From positions 811,001 through 875,000 of the forward strand of contig NC_012491.1 of the NCBI RefSeq assembly GCF_000010165.1: 64,000 bases of DNA, given 5' to 3'. Position 1 is the first letter of the stretch. Each line of letters starts with the position of its first letter. Both the position numbers and the translations under genes were made by a program. This DNA is from Brevibacillus brevis NBRC 100599. Lineage in GTDB: Bacteria > Bacillota > Bacilli > Brevibacillales > Brevibacillaceae. This document shows, in pieces, positions 24,643 through 33,453 of the stretch. The notes beneath the pieces were generated by a model. That model saw only the letters and a program-made list of their open reading frames with translations. It did not search any database and was not told where the DNA came from.

Positions 24643-26723
24643 TGAGTTTAGCCCAAAATAAAATGTTCACACGAACTGACATCACTCCAGCCACTTCCTC
24701 ACAAAGAGGGGGCTGGAGATTGTTCTTGATGTTAGGGAGTGGACTTGTCGCTCTGTTAGTGCTTACATTTGTCAGTTTGACACAGGGGATGGCAGACATT
24801 TCTCTGCGTTCTGTTATACAGGCCATTATTGCTCCGCAGGACATTTCCGATCACCATATGATACAAGGTGTCAGGCTTCCGAGAACGGTCATGGGGCTTT
24901 TGTCTGGTGCAGCATTGGCGATTGCCGGAGCTTTGATGCAGACAGTGACACGAAACCCGCTCGCTTCGGAAACGACATTGGGAGTAAATGCGGGTGCCTA
25001 TTTCTTCGTGGTGTTCGGGATGGTTTTTTGGCCATCATTCTTGCATGACCACCCGCTTCCATTTGCGATGGCGGGCGGAATACTCGCAGCCGTTACCGTA
25101 TACTTCATGTCTGGCGGGCGAAAAGGCACGCCTGTGCGTGTGGCATTATCCGGGATGATCGTCACCTTGGTGTACTCCTCCTTGACGAGTGCCATCATCT
25201 TGTTTAACGAAGAAACGACAAATGGCATTTTCCTCTGGGGCTCGGGCTCCCTGAAGCAAAATGACTGGTCGGGTGTAGAATTCAGTTGGCCTTGGATTGT
25301 AGCTGGGATTTTAATCAGCTTTTTTATGGCCAGGCAGCTTGATGTACTTAGCCTTAATGAAGAAACGGCGAAGTCATTGGGGCAAAAGGTGGCAAAAACA
25401 CGGCTTTTCACCATGTTTATTGCGATTTTGGTTACGTGCGTTAGTGTCAGTGTGGTAGGTCCAATCGGTTTCATCGGACTCGTGGCTCCGCATCTGGTGC
25501 GATTGTCAGGCATCACCCAGCATAGATGGCTGCTGCCGTTATGTGCCATCTGGGGGGCAGCGCTGCTTGTGGCTTCTGATACGATTGCACGTATGTTCAT
25601 CAATCATTATGGTGAACTTCCGGCAGGAGCCATCACGGCTGCTATTGGTGGCCCATGGTTGATTTGGCTGGCTTTGCGTGTCTCGCGCAGTATGACTGCT
25701 GGGACTGGAGGCTCGATGAGTGTCGGTGGAGCACAACGCAAAGTTTCGTATCCATTGATTGTGTCTATGCTTACGGTGCTGCTCGTGGTTGTTTGGATGC
25801 TCAGCTTGTCTAGCGGAAACTTGTACCTGCCCTGGACGGAGATCATCGCCATTTTCATGGGACAAGGAAACGAGATGTACAGTCAATTGGTGTTGGAGCT
25901 TCGGATGCCGCGACTGTTGACAGCGATGTTGGCAGGTGTAGCACTCGCGATCAGCGGAAGTCTCATGCAGAGTGCAGTACGTAATCCACTGGCTGATCCG
26001 CAGATTGTCGGTGTCACGAGTGGTGCGGGTGTAGGGGCGATTATCGTGCTCCTCGTGCTTCCTCAATTCTCGGCTTGGATGCCCCTTGGGGCTGTTGCAG
26101 GGGGAATCATCTCTGCTGCGATTGTGTATGCAGTCTCTTGGAGAAGGGGACTCAATCCAATCATCTTGACGCTAGTAGGAATTGCGGTTTCTGCCGCAGG
26201 TGCCGCTCTTATTAATATTTTAATCGTACATTCGATGATCTTGGCAGCGCCTGCACTCACTTGGCTGGCAGGAAGTACATACGGGCGGGGATGGATGGAA
26301 GTAGGCCGCCTGTTGCCAACGATCCTCGTTTTAGCACCGATCGCGTGGTGGTTAGGACGTCGGGTGGACCTCTTGTCATTTAACGACGAGAGCTCGACTG
26401 GATTAGGGTTAAAGGTGCGGGTGACGAGGTTGTCTGTGGCAGTCATTGCCGTGCTGCTCGCTTCAGCGGCAGTTGCCAGTGTCGGAGCCGTAGGATTTAT
26501 CGGTCTTCTCGCTCCACATGCAGCACGTATGCTGGTTGGCCCCCATCATCGCCGTGCAGTTGTCGTCTCAGCCATGTTTGGAGCTGTATTGTTGGCTGCT
26601 TCTGATTTGCTAGGAAGGATCGTCATGATTCCGAAAGATATTCCGGCGGGGGTCGTGGTGGCATTGCTAGGCGCGCCCTATCTGTTTTTGCTGATGTTCC
26701 GTTCGAATCGTCCCTCACAATAG
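24642..26723 (+). CDS. Fused double FecCD-type iron-siderophore permease (FhuB-like)
   Basis: A 693-residue membrane protein made of two FecCD permeases in tandem (about 1-345 and 370-693). Each half repeats the family landmarks: LPRTVMGLLSGAALAIAGALMQTVTRNPLASE versus MPRLLTAMLAGVALAISGSLMQSAVRNPLADP, and GPIGFIGLVAPHLVR versus GAVGFIGLLAPHAARM. The fused form is the FhuB arrangement; most Bacillus systems use two separate permeases. No ATPase gene is present at the locus, so a general siderophore ATPase (YusV/FhuC type) encoded elsewhere is needed. The start overlaps the upstream stop. Confidence 0.9.
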   Translation: MSLAQNKMFTRTDITPATSSQRGGWRLFLMLGSGLVALLVLTFVSLTQGMADISLRSVIQAIIAPQDISDHHMIQGVRLPRTVMGLLSGAALAIAGALMQTVTRNPLASETTLGVNAGAYFFVVFGMVFWPSFLHDHPLPFAMAGGILAAVTVYFMSGGRKGTPVRVALSGMIVTLVYSSLTSAIILFNEETTNGIFLWGSGSLKQNDWSGVEFSWPWIVAGILISFFMARQLDVLSLNEETAKSLGQKVAKTRLFTMFIAILVTCVSVSVVGPIGFIGLVAPHLVRLSGITQHRWLLPLCAIWGAALLVASDTIARMFINHYGELPAGAITAAIGGPWLIWLALRVSRSMTAGTGGSMSVGGAQRKVSYPLIVSMLTVLLVVVWMLSLSSGNLYLPWTEIIAIFMGQGNEMYSQLVLELRMPRLLTAMLAGVALAISGSLMQSAVRNPLADPQIVGVTSGAGVGAIIVLLVLPQFSAWMPLGAVAGGIISAAIVYAVSWRRGLNPIILTLVGIAVSAAGAALINILIVHSMILAAPALTWLAGSTYGRGWMEVGRLLPTILVLAPIAWWLGRRVDLLSFNDESSTGLGLKVRVTRLSVAVIAVLLASAAVASVGAVGFIGLLAPHAARMLVGPHHRRAVVVSAMFGAVLLAASDLLGRIVMIPKDIPAGVVVALLGAPYLFLLMFRSNRPSQ

Positions 26724-26772
26724 ACGTAGGCAAGCACAAGCACTTGCCAAATACAAAGATCTCCAACATGAT

Positions 26773-26818
26773 GAAAGTAGAACAGGCTGATTCCGGCAAT
26801 CAGCTTGTCTACTTTTTC
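26773..26818 (+). terminator. Terminator after permease gene
   Basis: AAAGTAGA...GGCTGATT pairs with AATCAGCTTGTCTACTTT (one mismatch) around TCCGGC, followed by T-rich sequence. Confidence 0.75.
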
Positions 26819-26852
26819 TTGCTATTTCCGGTGATAGAAGGATGTGAATCCG

Positions 26853-28433
26853 TTGACGATTAATCAAGATTATCCTGGCTTTTTGATGACCGCCTTTCGC
26901 AAACAGCGATTGAAAAATTTTCACCTGCGTCAGGTGGAGATAAACACCCATGTCCTTTGCTATGTGGCAGAAGGAAGAGCAGAGATGACGGTTGATGGTC
27001 AAAAGCAGGTGCTCGACGCCGGAAAGCTCTTGTTGTTGCACCCGACGACGAAGATAGAAGAATTGCGGTGCCAATCAGGACCGTTGCACATATACAGACT
27101 GCATTACGCAGAAGCGAGACGCGATCAGCACGAGAGCGCTCCCGAGAGGAAAGAAGTCGAGGCTTTGGCTGTCTCTACACCCGCCTCATTTCTGACGGTA
27201 TTGGAAGAGCTCTCGCAATTAACACGAAAACGGGATTACTCTTCTTTTTTGCGGAGCCAAGCGTTGCTCTACGAGCTGCTTGGTGTTGTTTATGATGAAC
27301 AGAAAAAGAAAGAGGAAAAGGGCATTGGAACGATTGAGGAGACCATTGCCTACATGCAAAAACACTACCGAGAGTCACTGGAATTGGGAAGCTTGCCGAG
27401 TCTGGCGGGGTTGACCCCCAGCTCTTATTGCCGTGCTTTCAAACGTGTGACGGGAATGACACCCGGGGAGTATTTGACTGGGCTGCGGATGGAGCATGCC
27501 AAGGAGCTGCTTGCCCATTCTGGAGGAAGCGTGAAGGATGTAGCTCGTAACGTAGGTTATACCGATGAGCTGTATTTTAGTAGACTCTTCAAAAAACGCG
27601 AAGGATTGTCGCCGCAAATTTATATGAAGCAAAGTGACCAGCGGGTAGTCGTGGTCAGCAAGCTGTTTTTGCAGGATCATTTTCTTGCGATGGGAATTCA
27701 GCCGATTGCTGCCCCCTCCTTCCCGAGCTACTTTGAAACGAGGACGGGCTTTCCTTCTTATTTACAGCAAAAGCTGCGCGGGACAAAAGCATTGAATGCA
27801 GAGCAGCTGATCGATCCGAAAGAAATTTTAACGTTATCGCCTGATGTGATTGTCAGGATGAACTTTTTCCACAATCGGGAGGCAGGAGACTGGGAGAAAA
27901 TAAGAGGAACGGTCTTTTTTGACGGTTATCCGAATTGGATTGACTACCAGACCAGATTGGCGACGCTCTTCAAGAAAGAGAGTCAGGCAGAGAAAATCAT
28001 CAAGCACATCGATAACGTGGAAAAACAAGCAAGAGATGCACTGTTGCCGGTTACACGCACGGGTGAATGGACGATGATTCGCGTCCTTGCGGATGAGGTG
28101 CGCCTATATGGTGTAGAGGGGCACGCCCTCGCTGATTTGTTTTATCACAAGCTTGGATTTGCGCCTGATCCGAATGTGACCCACGCGGCCTATATACCAA
28201 ATGCGCTCAACGATCTGATCGAATTAAACCCGGAGCGAATCATCGTGTTCTGGAGTGAACGGGAGCATGTGGCAGCACTGTGGAACAACCCGTTGTGGAG
28301 AGACATGCGTGCGGTGAGGGAAAACAAAGTGTACCATCCCGCCAATCACGAATGGGACCCATGGGGACCGTTTGGCAGAGAGCATACGATTCAAAGGAGC
28401 AAAGCGTATTTTCTCCAGGTTGCACAGGGGTAA
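26853..28433 (+). CDS. Btr-like AraC activator fused to a siderophore-binding domain
   Basis: A 526-residue two-part regulator. An N-terminal cupin-like arm (about 1-120) precedes an AraC double helix-turn-helix (about 165-265; LAGLTPSSYCRAFKRVTGMTPGEYL, VKDVARNVGYTDELYFSRLFKKREGLSP). A full PeripBP_2 siderophore-binding domain follows (about 280-526). This is the B. subtilis Btr/YbbB design, in which the bound iron-siderophore turns on the feu uptake operon. The TTG at 26853 is preferred because the upstream AAGGATG is at the right distance; a GTG at 26844 sits inside that site. It lies between the permease gene and the FeuA-like gene it probably activates. Confidence 0.85.
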   Translation: MTINQDYPGFLMTAFRKQRLKNFHLRQVEINTHVLCYVAEGRAEMTVDGQKQVLDAGKLLLLHPTTKIEELRCQSGPLHIYRLHYAEARRDQHESAPERKEVEALAVSTPASFLTVLEELSQLTRKRDYSSFLRSQALLYELLGVVYDEQKKKEEKGIGTIEETIAYMQKHYRESLELGSLPSLAGLTPSSYCRAFKRVTGMTPGEYLTGLRMEHAKELLAHSGGSVKDVARNVGYTDELYFSRLFKKREGLSPQIYMKQSDQRVVVVSKLFLQDHFLAMGIQPIAAPSFPSYFETRTGFPSYLQQKLRGTKALNAEQLIDPKEILTLSPDVIVRMNFFHNREAGDWEKIRGTVFFDGYPNWIDYQTRLATLFKKESQAEKIIKHIDNVEKQARDALLPVTRTGEWTMIRVLADEVRLYGVEGHALADLFYHKLGFAPDPNVTHAAYIPNALNDLIELNPERIIVFWSEREHVAALWNNPLWRDMRAVRENKVYHPANHEWDPWGPFGREHTIQRSKAYFLQVAQG

Positions 28434-28437
28434 TCTG

Positions 28438-28515
28438 GTCCATGGGAATTAGACAATCACGTCCATAGAAAAGTAAGAGGAGTCTCTATATACTATCAAT
28501 TGATAATTATTATCA
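28438..28515 (+). promoter_or_regulatory. Putative Btr direct repeat and Fur box upstream of feuA-like gene
   Basis: GTCCAT occurs at 28438 and 28461, each followed by a similar purine tract; the 23-bp spacing is about two helical turns and suits an AraC-type activator. TGATAATTATTATCA (28501-28515) is a perfect 7-1-7 Fur inverted repeat. Together they predict activation by the iron-loaded regulator and repression by Fur. The Fur call is firm and the Btr call is inference. Confidence 0.6.
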
Positions 28516-28550
28516 CTAAGTTGATAAGTAGAAGTGGGGGCTCTCTCGAT

Positions 28551-29576
28551 ATGAAAAGTAAGACCAGTTTACGTACCATGCGCCACATCATGACCAGCTT
28601 CTTCGCGCTGTGCTTGCTGGTTGTCCTTGCCGGTTGTGGAGGCAATGCCAATCAAGCTCAACAAGCGCCAGCTGCATCAGGAACGACGACTGAGGCTACT
28701 CCAACATCAGCACCAGCCGATTCCAATGAAGTACGTGAAGTGAAACACGCAATGGGTACCACTCCGATCAAGGGAACACCAGAACGCGTGGTAATTTTAA
28801 CAAATGAAGGTACCGAAGCCTTGCTTGCACTTGGCGTTAAGCCAATCGCTGCTGTACAGTCATGGGATGAAGATCCTTGGTATCCTCACATCAAGGATGA
28901 GATGACAGGTGTAGAAGTGTTGGGCTTCGAAGACCAGCCGAATCTCGAAGCGATTGTAAGCCTGAGCCCTGATTTGATCATCGGGAACAAAGTACGTCAT
29001 GAAAAGATTTACGATCAACTGTCCAAAATCGCTCCAACCGTATTCTCAGAAGAGCTGTCCGGCAGATGGAAAAGCAACTTCATGCTTTATGCAGAAGCAC
29101 TAAACAAGAAGTCGGAAGGCGAACAAGTCCTGAAAGAATTCGATGATCGTGTAGCTGCTGCGAAAGCAAAGCTGGGTCCGAAAGCTTCTACCAAAGTATC
29201 CGTAGCAAAATTCTCCAAAAAAGGTGTACAAATCTATCAAAAAGATACCTTTAGCGGTGTGTTGCTCGATCAACTGGGACTCGCACGTCCAGCTTCCCAG
29301 GACGTAAACAACTTTGCAGAAATGATTAGTGAAGAAGGTATGTCCGCTATGGATGGGGACATCCTGTTCTACTGGGTAACGGAGCCAACGAAAGAATCTA
29401 AAGATGTTTCGAACAACGCGAAAAAATGGATGGAAAGCCCGGTTTTCAAATCTCTGAATGTGGCGAAGACCAATCAAGTTTACCAAGTAGACGAAACGGT
29501 TTGGAACAAAGCAGGCGGCATCAAGGCAGCGAATTTGCTGCTCGAAGATATCGTGAAGCGCCTCGATGTGAAGTAA
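28551..29576 (+). CDS. FeuA-like siderophore-binding lipoprotein
   Basis: A 341-residue lipoprotein with box VLAGCG (Cys29). The ATG at 28551 follows a weak GTGGGGG site; the longer frame from 28500 begins inside the Fur box and is rejected. After an Ala/Thr/Gln-rich linker comes a PeripBP_2 domain (TPERVVILTNEGTEALLALG, PNLEAIVSLSPDLIIG, AKTNQVYQVDETVWNKAGGI). It is probably a receptor for a catecholate-type siderophore, by analogy with FeuA controlled by Btr. The preceding gene encodes such a regulator. Confidence 0.85.
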   Translation: MKSKTSLRTMRHIMTSFFALCLLVVLAGCGGNANQAQQAPAASGTTTEATPTSAPADSNEVREVKHAMGTTPIKGTPERVVILTNEGTEALLALGVKPIAAVQSWDEDPWYPHIKDEMTGVEVLGFEDQPNLEAIVSLSPDLIIGNKVRHEKIYDQLSKIAPTVFSEELSGRWKSNFMLYAEALNKKSEGEQVLKEFDDRVAAAKAKLGPKASTKVSVAKFSKKGVQIYQKDTFSGVLLDQLGLARPASQDVNNFAEMISEEGMSAMDGDILFYWVTEPTKESKDVSNNAKKWMESPVFKSLNVAKTNQVYQVDETVWNKAGGIKAANLLLEDIVKRLDVK

Positions 29577-29598
29577 GAACAATACGGCGTCAAAGCGA

Positions 29599-29634
29599 GA
29601 GACCTCATCCGAAGTATGGATGGGGTCTTTTCTT
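29599..29634 (+). terminator. Terminator after feuA-like gene
   Basis: AGACCTCATCC pairs with GGATGGGGTCT (one mismatch) around GAAGTAT, followed by TTTTCTT. Confidence 0.8.
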
Positions 29635-29700
29635 GGCATAATATGGTATGGGATGGTTGCTTAGTTTATGTACCTTAAATTTTCAAGTCGCTTGTTCAAC

Positions 29701-29740
29701 CATGACATTTGTCATGTCTCCGACTTGACGTTTATGACTA
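29701..29740 (+). promoter_or_regulatory. DesR operator region upstream of desaturase
   Basis: CATGACATTTGTCATG (29701-29716) is a perfect 16-bp palindrome, followed at 29725-29738 by a weaker related site (TTGACGTTTATGAC). In B. subtilis, DesR-P binds two adjacent TCATGAC-like sites upstream of des. The arrangement here fits, with a TACAAT -10 at 29762-29767 and no good -35, as expected for an activator-dependent promoter. Confidence 0.7.
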
Positions 29741-29833
29741 CAGCGGCCAGACGCTATTTTCTACAATATAGATAGAATATAGTGTCCGGCGCACTCCACG
29801 TCTCATGCGCTTCGGTCGAGGAGGAAACGATTG

Positions 29834-30892
29834 ATGCATCAAGCCAACATTGCCGAGTTGAAAAAGAATGTTGCCCCCTTTGAAAAATCAGACATGAAAA
29901 AGAGTATCCGACAGCTAATCAATACGTTAGTTCCGCTGATTCTGCTTTGGTACGGAGCTTATCTCAGTCTATCTGTGTCCTATTGGCTGACGCTGCCTAT
30001 CGTCATTGTTGCAGCTGGCTTCGTCATCCGTACCTTCATCATTTGCCACGATTGCTGCCACCAATCCTTTTTCAAAAATCGTCGGGCGAATGACATTGTG
30101 GGGACGATTACTGGTGTGATTACCCTCGTTCCGTATGAACAGTGGAAAAATAGTCACAATATTCACCATGCAACGAGCAGCAACCTCGACAAACGAGGCG
30201 TAGGCGATCTGTGGATGTTGACTGTTAATGAATATCTCGAATCTCCTATCTGGCGTAAAATTGCTTATCGGCTGTATCGTAATCCGATTGTTATGTTTGG
30301 CTTGGGACCTATTTTTGTCTTTTTGCTCCAATATCGTTTTAATGTAAAACGTGCTCGCCGCAAAGAGCGGTTGAATACGTATCTGACGAATTTGCTGCTG
30401 GTCGGTCTTTATGCGGTCTTAATCTGGGCGGTTGGCTGGCAAGCATTTCTGTTGATTCAAGGTCCGATCTTTTTTGTCTCAGGATTGTTTGGGATTTGGC
30501 TGTTTTATGTACAGCATACGTATGAGGATTCGTATTTTGAGAACGAAGAAGAGTGGAGCTATGTGAAAGCAGCAGTAGAAGGAAGCTCCTACTACAAGCT
30601 GCCAAAGGTTTTGCAATGGCTCACAGGCAATATTGGCTTTCACCACGTCCATCATTTAAGCCCACGGGTACCGAATTACAACCTGGAAAAAGCACATAAC
30701 GAGACACCACCGCTTCAGAAGGCGACAACGATTACACTGGCGGCCAGCGTGCAGTGCCTGCGTTTTCATTTATGGGATGAGAGCAACAAGCGCTTTGTGA
30801 GCTTTAAAGGCATCAAGCGATTGACTGCTGCTCGATCAGAAGCGATCATGGATGCACTTCAAGGCTCCAAACCGAGTTTGGAAGGAAAATAA
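29834..30892 (+). CDS. des: Membrane fatty acid desaturase
   Basis: A 352-residue membrane desaturase. Three histidine boxes are visible: HDCCH at 72-76, HNIHH at 108-112 and HHVHH near 270-274. They bind the di-iron centre. Two pairs of hydrophobic segments span the membrane. It introduces a cis double bond into acyl chains of membrane lipids, which restores fluidity after cold shock. The ATG is preferred over a TTG one codon earlier; GGAGGAAA lies upstream. It is followed, in the same direction, by the DesK and DesR genes, and a DesR-like palindrome precedes it. Confidence 0.9.
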   Translation: MHQANIAELKKNVAPFEKSDMKKSIRQLINTLVPLILLWYGAYLSLSVSYWLTLPIVIVAAGFVIRTFIICHDCCHQSFFKNRRANDIVGTITGVITLVPYEQWKNSHNIHHATSSNLDKRGVGDLWMLTVNEYLESPIWRKIAYRLYRNPIVMFGLGPIFVFLLQYRFNVKRARRKERLNTYLTNLLLVGLYAVLIWAVGWQAFLLIQGPIFFVSGLFGIWLFYVQHTYEDSYFENEEEWSYVKAAVEGSSYYKLPKVLQWLTGNIGFHHVHHLSPRVPNYNLEKAHNETPPLQKATTITLAASVQCLRFHLWDESNKRFVSFKGIKRLTAARSEAIMDALQGSKPSLEGK

Positions 30893-30955
30893 GCCTGCCA
30901 TAAACCTTTGAATTCCGATACACTTGAGAGAGTGGCGAAGAAAAGGTGGGCAATC

Positions 30956-32098
30956 ATGCAGAAGCAGAAGTGGTATCACATTCTTCAAAAAAATACGGGC
31001 TTGAGCCCTTATGTGTGGGTTGTTTTCTACATCCTGCCATTCTATTTCATCTTCCGATCATCCTCGACGTACGAAGCGGTGATCGGAATCATCATGATCA
31101 TTCTGTTTTTCATTTGCTATGTTTTCTCCTTTCTGTCAAAGGGCTGGCTGATTTACTTTTGGACGGGTGTGCAGATCATCATATCCATCGCCATGACCTT
31201 GATGTTCGGCTATGTGTATTTCTCGCTCTTCTTGGCGTTTTTTATCGGGAATATCGAGAACAAGATCGGCTTTGTTACGCTGTACACGGTTCATTTGATT
31301 AGTACCGCCATATCGGTCAACATCGGTTTTTTCACCAAAAACGCGCAATTGATTGGCCAGCTTCCGTTTGTTTTGGTTAGCATGGTTGCTGTCATTCTCT
31401 TGCCCGTGACCACGTACAACTGGAATAAGCGCGAGAAGCTCCAGGGAGAGCTGGAGCATGCGAACAAGCGGATTTCAGAGCTGGTCAAGCTAGAGGAACG
31501 CCAACGCATTGCCCGTGACTTGCACGATACGTTGGGGCAGAAGCTCTCCCTGATTGGGTTGAAAAGTGATTTGGCGAACAAGCTGATCAACAAAAATCCT
31601 GCTCTTGCGAGAACGGAGCTGGAGGAAATCAGGCAAACGGCGCGAATCGCTTTGAAAGAAGTACGGGAAATGGTCACACAAATGCGTGGGACGCGGCTTG
31701 AGGATGAGATGTTTCGGATCAAACAAATTTTCAAGGCAGCGGATATTGAGTTCGTGCTGGAAGGCGACACGAATCTGACCAATACTTCGCTGATGACAGA
31801 AAACGTGCTTTGCATGTGCCTGAAAGAAGCGGTCAACAATATTGTGAAGCATAGCAATGCCACTGCCTCCTCCATTGTCATCGAACCCACTCGTACCGAT
31901 CTCGTTGTAAGCGTAACGGATAATGGCATTGGAATGGCGGAGGAATTGGTTTACCGGGGCAACGGTTTGCGTGGGATGAAGGAACGGCTGGAATTTGTCA
32001 ACGGAAGCATGGAAATCCAGTCCTCAGTCTCTGGAACACAGCTAGTGATCCGGGTACCCAACATCTTCAAACAACCGGAACAGGAGGCGGGAAGATGA
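30956..32098 (+). CDS. desK: Thermosensor histidine kinase DesK
   Basis: A 380-residue membrane kinase that reads very like B. subtilis DesK: SPYVWVVFYILPFYFIFRSSST at the start, five TM helices to about residue 150, the coiled linker EHANKRISELVKLEERQRIARDLHDTLGQKLSLIGLKSDLA with phospho-acceptor H190, and an ATPase domain (CLKEAVNNIVKHSNA, DNGIGM, GNGLRGMKERL). It senses membrane thickness and order and switches between kinase and phosphatase on DesR. I choose the ATG at 30956 (AAGGTGGG upstream) over a TTG at 30908, since it gives the family length. The 3-prime end overlaps desR by 4 nt. Confidence 0.92.
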   Translation: MQKQKWYHILQKNTGLSPYVWVVFYILPFYFIFRSSSTYEAVIGIIMIILFFICYVFSFLSKGWLIYFWTGVQIIISIAMTLMFGYVYFSLFLAFFIGNIENKIGFVTLYTVHLISTAISVNIGFFTKNAQLIGQLPFVLVSMVAVILLPVTTYNWNKREKLQGELEHANKRISELVKLEERQRIARDLHDTLGQKLSLIGLKSDLANKLINKNPALARTELEEIRQTARIALKEVREMVTQMRGTRLEDEMFRIKQIFKAADIEFVLEGDTNLTNTSLMTENVLCMCLKEAVNNIVKHSNATASSIVIEPTRTDLVVSVTDNGIGMAEELVYRGNGLRGMKERLEFVNGSMEIQSSVSGTQLVIRVPNIFKQPEQEAGR

Positions 32099-32694
32099 TT
32101 CGCATTGTCATTGCAGAGGATCAGAGAATGCTCTTGGGAGCCCTTGCTTCCCTGCTCGATTTGGAAGAGGATATGAAGGTCGTCGGAAAAGCAAGTAATG
32201 GTGAGGATGCGGTCAAGCTCGTGCATCAGCATCAGCCCGACATTTGCATTATGGATATCGAAATGCCAGTCAAAAGTGGATTAGACGCTGCCGAGGAATT
32301 GAAAGGCAGCGGGTGCAAGGTGATGATTCTTACAACCTTTGCTCGCCCCGGTTACTTCGAACGAGCTCTGAAGGCAGGAGCAAACGGCTACTTGCTCAAG
32401 GACAGCCCGAGCGAAGAGCTGGCTAGCTCGATTCGCAGCATTATGGCTGGGCGGCGGATCTATGCGCCTGAGCTGGTCGATGAGGCATACGGGCAGGAGA
32501 ATCCGCTGACGGAGCGGGAAAAGGAAGTCCTGCTTTTGGTCGCTGACGGGAAGAACACCAAGGAGATTGCCAGTCAGCTGTACATTACGACAGGGACTGT
32601 GCGGAATTACATCTCCGTCATTCTCGACAAGCTCGGTGTGAGCAATCGGATCGAGGCGATTATGCATTCAAAGGAAAAAGGCTGGTTTAAGTAG
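32095..32694 (+). CDS. desR: Response regulator DesR
   Basis: A 199-residue NarL/LuxR-type regulator very close to B. subtilis DesR. The receiver has acidic residues E8-D9, phospho-acceptor D54 (ICIMDIEMP) and the ILTTFARPGYFERALKAGANGYLLKDSPSEELA stretch. The output helix-turn-helix reads LTEREKEVLLLVADGKNTKEIASQL. When phosphorylated by DesK in the cold it activates the desaturase gene, here two genes upstream in the same cluster. It overlaps the desK stop by 4 nt (ATGA). A terminator follows. Confidence 0.92.
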   Translation: MIRIVIAEDQRMLLGALASLLDLEEDMKVVGKASNGEDAVKLVHQHQPDICIMDIEMPVKSGLDAAEELKGSGCKVMILTTFARPGYFERALKAGANGYLLKDSPSEELASSIRSIMAGRRIYAPELVDEAYGQENPLTEREKEVLLLVADGKNTKEIASQLYITTGTVRNYISVILDKLGVSNRIEAIMHSKEKGWFK

Positions 32695-32712
32695 CAGACC
32701 AACTGGAGAAGG

Positions 32713-32742
32713 CCCTTTCTGTTTTGACAGGAAGGGTTTTAT
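32713..32742 (+). terminator. Terminator of des-desK-desR cluster
   Basis: CCCTTTCTG pairs with CAGGAAGGG (one mismatch) around TTTTGA, followed by TTTTATTAT. Confidence 0.85.
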
Positions 32743-32779
32743 TATATTTCGGCGGAGCCGTGGATGGAGGGTTACTCGG

Positions 32780-33247
32780 TTGGCACTGAATAAAATAGAA
32801 GTGAAGAAGATGACAAGTAAATACTGCGATAATGAACACGAGCGTGTCTTGATTGATGAGGTCCCACTTGATGTTATTGTTCATTCTTTTTACCCAGATC
32901 ATCATTTGGACGGATTGATTCCGACTATTCTAGACTGGATAGATGAACCAAGAGAGAAGGCTTTTGTACGAAGCCGATATCTTTCGTTCAAGCAGAGAGA
33001 AATGCTTCCCATATTGATGTGTCCCGACGATTGTGACTTGTGGTGCACATTAATTATCGCTGAAGTTGTAAGGTTTGAGGGCACTATCAAGTGGGAGCGA
33101 ATGGGTATCGACCAATGCACGAGGGAAGACTTGATTAAAAGTTTTGAAAATATAGGGACAAAAGTGGAGTGGCTTGAAAAAGTACCAAGTATGACGTTTC
33201 AACCAGAGGAGTATGACTCTCAAATTAGCAAGTTGATAAGGGAATAG
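32780..33247 (+). CDS. Conserved hypothetical cytoplasmic protein
   Basis: A 155-residue protein from a TTG start with a GGAGGG site 10 nt before it. It is soluble and acidic, with no signal or TM segment. Noticeable features are PLDVIVHSFYPDHHLDGLIPTILDWIDEPREKAF, a CPDDCDLWCTLIIAEV stretch with three cysteines, and a charged C-terminus. I believe such proteins occur as orphans in Bacillales, and the size and acidity would suit an immunity protein, but I cannot name the family. It is monocistronic, between the des cluster and an XRE-cupin regulator. Confidence 0.65.
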   Translation: MALNKIEVKKMTSKYCDNEHERVLIDEVPLDVIVHSFYPDHHLDGLIPTILDWIDEPREKAFVRSRYLSFKQREMLPILMCPDDCDLWCTLIIAEVVRFEGTIKWERMGIDQCTREDLIKSFENIGTKVEWLEKVPSMTFQPEEYDSQISKLIRE

Positions 33248-33453
33248 GGCACTTGTTGGATGTAAGCCTAGTAACAGAGGAATGCGAGCAGAAGATAAGA
33301 GAAAACAGACCTGATCAAAGTATAATATAATACGCATAATGAATGTTATGATTGATGATCTGGTATATTTAGTATGATTTCATCACTATCGTATAGGAAT
33401 GCTACTAGCCTATTTTTTATAGTTTTCATTGTTATGGTAAAGGGAGGCTTAAC

